Assembly (NCBI RefSeq): GCF_000015165.1
Contig: NC_009485.1
Coordinates: forward strand, 8,079,501-8,143,500
DNA from: Bradyrhizobium sp. BTAi1
Lineage (GTDB): Bacteria; Pseudomonadota; Alphaproteobacteria; Rhizobiales; Xanthobacteraceae
Reading direction: 5' to 3'
Length of the DNA stretch: 64,000 bases
Made by a program: the position numbers and the translations under genes. Shown piece after piece: positions 60,844-64,000 of the stretch (position 1 is its first letter; every line of letters begins with the position of its first letter). A model generated the notes under the pieces. That model saw nothing but the letters and a program-made list of their open reading frames with translations. It did no database searches and was not told the DNA's origin.

Positions 60844-61821
60844 ATGAATCGAGAGAACGTTTGTGCCGCAAAGCCGGTTTTCCGTAAATACGCAATCCCT
60901 GCCGCGCTCCTGTCGGCCGCGCTGCTGAGCGCATGCGCCACGCAGAGGCCGCCGCAGATCAGCTATGACTCCGATGTCCCGCCATTGCCGGCCGTTCCAG
61001 CGGCAATCGCGGACGAGCGGCCGCGACCGCTGCACATTCCGCCCGCTTGGACTCCCAGCCATGGCGGGGCCGCCGCCAATTCGCCGACGGCGCGGGTGGC
61101 GAACGCCAATGCCGCCGCCCGCGTCGAGCCTCGCCGAGAGGGCTACTACAACGCCATCCAGATTTATCCATGGTCGGAAGGCGCGCTCTATCAGGTCTAC
61201 ACCTCGCCGGGACAGATCACGGACATCGCGCTTGAGCCTGGCGAGAGCCTGACCGGCGCCGGCCCGATCGCCGCCGGCGACACCGCGCGCTGGATCATCG
61301 GCGACACCGAAAGCGGATCGGGGATCACGCGCCGTGTCCACGTGCTAGTAAAGCCGACGCGGCCCGACATCACCACCAACCTTGTCATCACCACCGATCG
61401 CCGCAGCTACATGATCGAGCTGCGGGCCGGCGCCAATCCGTACATGCCGGCCGTGGCATGGGCCTATCCACAACTTCCCGCTTCGCAGCGTGCGGGTGTC
61501 CCGGCGACGCCGGTCATCCCCGCCGCCGCGGCGCGCAACTATCGCTACGCTTTGAGCGGCGACAATCCGCCTTGGCGACCAATCGCCATCTATGACGATG
61601 GACGGCGGGTTTATGTCGAGTTCCCGCGCGGCATCGTTCAGGGCGAGATGCCGCCGCTCTTCGTCATCGGCTCGGAAGGCGAGCTCCAGATCGCCAACAG
61701 CCGCATCTACCAGAACGTCCTAATCGTCGATCGCCTCTTCGGCGCCGCCGAGCTTCGCCTTGGCAGCGGTGACCGCCAGCAAAAGATCAGGATCTCGCGC
61801 AGCGACGGGAGGCCATCGTAA
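60844..61821 (+). CDS. trbG: TrbG, outer-membrane core component (VirB9 type)
   Basis: A 325-residue lipoprotein-like protein: LLSAALLSACATQ provides a lipobox. The VirB9 fold shows IQIYPWSEGALYQVYTSPGQ, TDIALEPGESL and WAYPQ, then YDDGRRVYVEFP. It forms the core outer-membrane ring with TrbI. The stop and the trbI start share one base. Confidence 0.92.
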   Translation: MNRENVCAAKPVFRKYAIPAALLSAALLSACATQRPPQISYDSDVPPLPAVPAAIADERPRPLHIPPAWTPSHGGAAANSPTARVANANAAARVEPRREGYYNAIQIYPWSEGALYQVYTSPGQITDIALEPGESLTGAGPIAAGDTARWIIGDTESGSGITRRVHVLVKPTRPDITTNLVITTDRRSYMIELRAGANPYMPAVAWAYPQLPASQRAGVPATPVIPAAAARNYRYALSGDNPPWRPIAIYDDGRRVYVEFPRGIVQGEMPPLFVIGSEGELQIANSRIYQNVLIVDRLFGAAELRLGSGDRQQKIRISRSDGRPS

Positions 61822-63020
61822 TGACCAGCTCTGACAATCCTGACCGCCTTGAGACAGAACAAGGTCCGCGTGACTCCGCGGCGCCTATGCGTCTGCGCGG
61901 CGACCCGCCCCGCGTCACCCGATTGTCCCGCAAGGCGTTGGCGGGGATCGGCCTGGTCGCGTCGATCGGCCTCGGCGGCGCCCTGATCTACGCGCTGCAA
62001 ACCCGCGATGCCGGCCCCCGCAACGAGGAACTCTATTCCACCACCAACCGGCCCACGGCCGATGGACTCGCCGGGCTGCCGCGCGACTATACCGGCCCGC
62101 GGCTTGGACCACCGCTGCCGGGCGACCTGGGCCGCCCCATCCTGAGCGCGCAAGATCGCGGACAGCCGGTCGTCCCCCCGACGATCCAGCCGACCGTGGA
62201 TGCCGCGGAGCAGCGTCGCCTCGCCGAGCAGGAAGCTGCGCGCACGAGCCGCGTCTTCTTCCAGACCGAGGCGCGGGCGCTTGCCGCTTCGCCTGCACCT
62301 GGCGGCGCCGCCACCAACACGAACCTGTCCGGCCTCGGGCTTCCCGGCCAGTTCAACATGCCGACGGCGCAAGAACGCGCGCAGGATCGGCAACTGGCCT
62401 TCCTCAACGCCGCTGCCGATCGCCGCACTGTCGCTCCGGATCGTGTGATGCCGCCGGCCTCGCCCTACGTGCTGCAAGCCGGGGCGGTGATCCCGGCCGC
62501 CTTGATCACCGGCATTCGCTCCGATCTTCCCGGACAGATCACCGCCCAGGTGACCGAAAACATCTACGACAGTCCGACCGGCAGACTACTTCTGGTGCCG
62601 CAAGGCACCCGGATCATCGGCCAGTACGACAATGCCGTGCAATTCGGCCAACGCAGGGTGTTGTTGGTGTGGAATCGCCTAATCCTGCCGAACGGCCGGT
62701 CAATCGTCCTGGAGCGCCAGCCAGGCGCGGATGCGGCCGGATACGCCGGCCTCGAGGACGGTGTCGACTACCATTGGTGGGACCTCGCCAAAGCCGCTGG
62801 CCTTTCCACGCTCCTGAGCGTCGGCACCGAGCTCGCGATCGACGACGATGACCGCTTGCTGCGCGCCATCCGCAACGGTGGCCAGGATACAATCAACGAT
62901 GCCGGCCAGGAAATCATCCGCCGGCAGCTCAACGTCGCGCCGACGCTCACCATCCGGCCTGGCTTTCCGGTCCGCGTGATCGTCACCCGCGATCTCGTGC
63001 TCGAACCCTATCGAGGATAG
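61821..63020 (+). CDS. trbI: TrbI, core complex protein (VirB10 type)
   Basis: A 399-residue protein: a basic cytoplasmic N-terminus with the RLSRKALAGIGLVASIGLGG membrane segment, a Pro-rich periplasmic region, and the VirB10 beta-barrel with YVLQAGAVIPAALITGIRSD, LLVPQGTRIIGQYDN and RQLNVAPTLTIRPGFPVRV. It spans both membranes and senses ATP-driven signals. Last trb gene; two bases precede the DUF2274 gene. Confidence 0.93.
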   Translation: MTSSDNPDRLETEQGPRDSAAPMRLRGDPPRVTRLSRKALAGIGLVASIGLGGALIYALQTRDAGPRNEELYSTTNRPTADGLAGLPRDYTGPRLGPPLPGDLGRPILSAQDRGQPVVPPTIQPTVDAAEQRRLAEQEAARTSRVFFQTEARALAASPAPGGAATNTNLSGLGLPGQFNMPTAQERAQDRQLAFLNAAADRRTVAPDRVMPPASPYVLQAGAVIPAALITGIRSDLPGQITAQVTENIYDSPTGRLLLVPQGTRIIGQYDNAVQFGQRRVLLVWNRLILPNGRSIVLERQPGADAAGYAGLEDGVDYHWWDLAKAAGLSTLLSVGTELAIDDDDRLLRAIRNGGQDTINDAGQEIIRRQLNVAPTLTIRPGFPVRVIVTRDLVLEPYRG

Positions 63021-63022
63021 CG

Positions 63023-63247
63023 ATGACAAAACTCAGACTCGCCGCACTCGAAGACGACAAGCCCGTCAGGGTGTCCTTCGATCTGCCCGCTGAGGTGCAC
63101 CGCGAGCTGATCGCCTATGCCGAGGTCTTGGGACGAGAGACGAGCAAGCCCGTGTCCGATCCCGTGAAACTTATTCCTCACATGATCCGTCGATTCATGG
63201 CGACAGATCGCGGGTTCGCCAAAGCGCGTCGGCAGCGCGACACTTGA
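63023..63247 (+). CDS. DUF2274 domain-containing protein
   Basis: A 74-residue protein immediately after trbI. KLRLAALEDDKPVRVSFDLPAEVHRELIAYAEVLG matches the RHH-like DUF2274 family; LIPHMIRRFMATDRGFAKARR is the conserved end. It regularly closes trb operons in this ICE type; a regulatory role is presumed. The IS3-family element begins within about 25 bp of its stop, and any later operon genes are outside the window. Confidence 0.88.
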   Translation: MTKLRLAALEDDKPVRVSFDLPAEVHRELIAYAEVLGRETSKPVSDPVKLIPHMIRRFMATDRGFAKARRQRDT

Positions 63248-63334
63248 AATGCCTGTGCTCTGAGGCCGCAAAATTGGATCGTTTTTGGTTAGAGTCTTCG
63301 GCGCCGATTCCCCGGCTGGGAGGATCGCAGAGCG

Positions 63335-63601
63335 ATGAAGGCTTCGAAGTTTCCGGACGCCCAGAAGGCGTTCATTCTGAAGCAAGGGGCTGACGGAATG
63401 CCGGTCGCGGACATCTGCCGCAAGGCCGGGATCAGCCAGGCGACCTATTTCAACTGGAAGAAGAAGTACGATGGCCTGCTGCCGACTGAGATGCGGCGGC
63501 TCAAGCAGCTGGAGGACGACAACACCAAGCTGCGGAAGGTCGTGGCAGATTTGAGCTTGGACAAAGAGATGCTGCAGGACGTCATCTGCCGCAAACTGTG
63601 A
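63335..63601 (+). CDS. IS3-family transposase OrfA (HTH)
   Basis: An 88-residue protein: FPDAQKAFILKQGADGMPVADICRKAGISQATYFNWKKKY is the helix-turn-helix, followed by a leucine-zipper-like region (MRRLKQLEDDNTKLRKVVADL). The stop TGA overlaps the orfB GTG (GTGA), where IS3 elements produce a fused OrfAB by frameshifting. Confidence 0.9.
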   Translation: MKASKFPDAQKAFILKQGADGMPVADICRKAGISQATYFNWKKKYDGLLPTEMRRLKQLEDDNTKLRKVVADLSLDKEMLQDVICRKL

Positions 63602-64000
63602 AGCCTGTCCGGAAGCGCAAGCTGGTTGACGCAGTCCGTAGCGACTGGGGTGTTTCGATCCGAAGAGCGTGTCGTGTGCTGCTGGTCGATACGTCCATCT
63701 ATCACTACAAGTCGCGTCGGCGCGGACAGGCGCCCCTCGAACAACGGATCAAGGAGATTTGCCAGACGCGCGTGCGCTATGGCTATCGGCGTGTTCACGT
63801 GCTGCTGCGACGAGGGGGTTGGTGTCATGGTCAGAACAAAACCCGGCGCATCTACCGCGAGTTAGGCCTACAATTGCTCAACAAAACGCCCAAGCGTCGC
63901 GTGAAGGCCAAACTGCGGGACGACCGCCGACCGGCCACACGATCGAACGAGACCTGGGCCATGGACTTCGTGCACGACCAGCTGGCAACCGGCCGCAAGC
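63598..64000 (+). CDS. IS3-family transposase OrfB, N-terminal part (3' end outside window)
   Basis: Open from a GTG at 63598 to the last base, 134 codons. KPVRKRKLVDAVRSDWGVSI is the usual OrfB beginning; EICQTRVRYGYRRVHVLLRR is the HTH_21 motif, and ETWAMDFVHDQLATGRK contains the first catalytic aspartate of the DDE core. The remaining catalytic residues are beyond the window. Confidence 0.88.
   Translation, partial: MKPVRKRKLVDAVRSDWGVSIRRACRVLLVDTSIYHYKSRRRGQAPLEQRIKEICQTRVRYGYRRVHVLLRRGGWCHGQNKTRRIYRELGLQLLNKTPKRRVKAKLRDDRRPATRSNETWAMDFVHDQLATGRK

Larger units (their letters stand above)
63270..64000 (+). mobile_element. IS3-family insertion sequence, cut by the window end
   Basis: Left limit estimated near 63270, where an AT-richer leader (GGATCGTTTTTGGTTAGAG) starts about 65 bp before orfA. 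It contains orfA and the first part of orfB. Ends and target duplication cannot be checked because the right half is outside. It differs clearly from the IS at 13255. Confidence 0.8.

Overview
The window is high-GC alphaproteobacterial DNA, most like a Bradyrhizobium/Rhodopseudomonas-type Rhizobiales genome. This rests on codon use, the Liv-type transporter and c-di-GMP genes, and the trb/traG/relaxS-type conjugation cluster with DUF736, DUF2840, DUF2285 and DUF2958 genes typical of rhizobial integrative conjugative elements (ICEs). No 16S gene or species marker is visible, so the genus is an inference.

Layout. (1) 1-9.35 kb is ordinary chromosome: the end of an EAL protein, a five-gene branched-chain-amino-acid-type ABC importer (SBP-livG-livF-livH-livM), a membrane PDC-PAS-GGDEF-EAL regulator and a YccF protein. 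(2) At 9.49-9.73 kb there is a broken tRNA-Arg followed by an intact tRNA-Arg(CCG), marking an island edge. (3) 9.8-21.2 kb is a defence-like accessory region, partly decayed. It holds a DEAD-helicase/AAA-ATPase chimera, the C-terminal part of an MmeI-like DNA methyltransferase, an IS3-family element, an N-terminally truncated acpS, a tight leftward operon (ACP-like protein, XRE regulator, frameshifted ImmA/IrrE protease, thymidylate-synthase-like enzyme, 5-hmdU-kinase/thymine-pyrophosphorylase-family protein, MazG-like pyrophosphohydrolase) and a divergent AbiE toxin-antitoxin pair. (4) 21.4-49.1 kb is the predicted leading region of an ICE, all on the + strand: ardC, DUF2958, a ParB-like gene split by a 6.5 kb triple-tyrosine-recombinase transposon, small unknown genes, a methyltransferase-strawberry-notch helicase fusion, a Toprim protein, a DUF2493 protein, FitAB/VapBC, regulators, RepA with iterons, ParA, TraF and a lytic transglycosylase. 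(5) 49.1 kb is a candidate oriT. (6) 49.3-63.25 kb is the relaxase, TraG and complete trbBCDEJKLFGI mating-pair-formation operon. (7) The window ends inside another IS3-family element.

How the parts work together. TrbB-TrbI plus TraG would build and feed the mating channel. The relaxase would nick the VirD2/IncP-like nic site on the minus strand, so DNA to the left of oriT enters the recipient first. RepA, iterons and ParA imply plasmid-like replication after excision. Structured, apparently covarying hairpin leaders precede ardC, parB and the methyltransferase-helicase gene; because the predicted transferred strand is the template for these genes, the leaders are candidates for single-strand promoters or regulatory RNAs.

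The strongest candidate for an undescribed system is the 14.5-19.3 kb operon. It joins an acyl-carrier-like protein and its phosphopantetheinyl transferase to thymidylate-synthase-like, hmdU-kinase-like (with an AT-hook) and MazG-like enzymes under an XRE/ImmA switch. This suggests an ACP-coupled pyrimidine or DNA-base hypermodification pathway. In this strain it is probably damaged (acpS truncated, immA frameshifted). No integrase clearly belonging to the ICE was found in the window.
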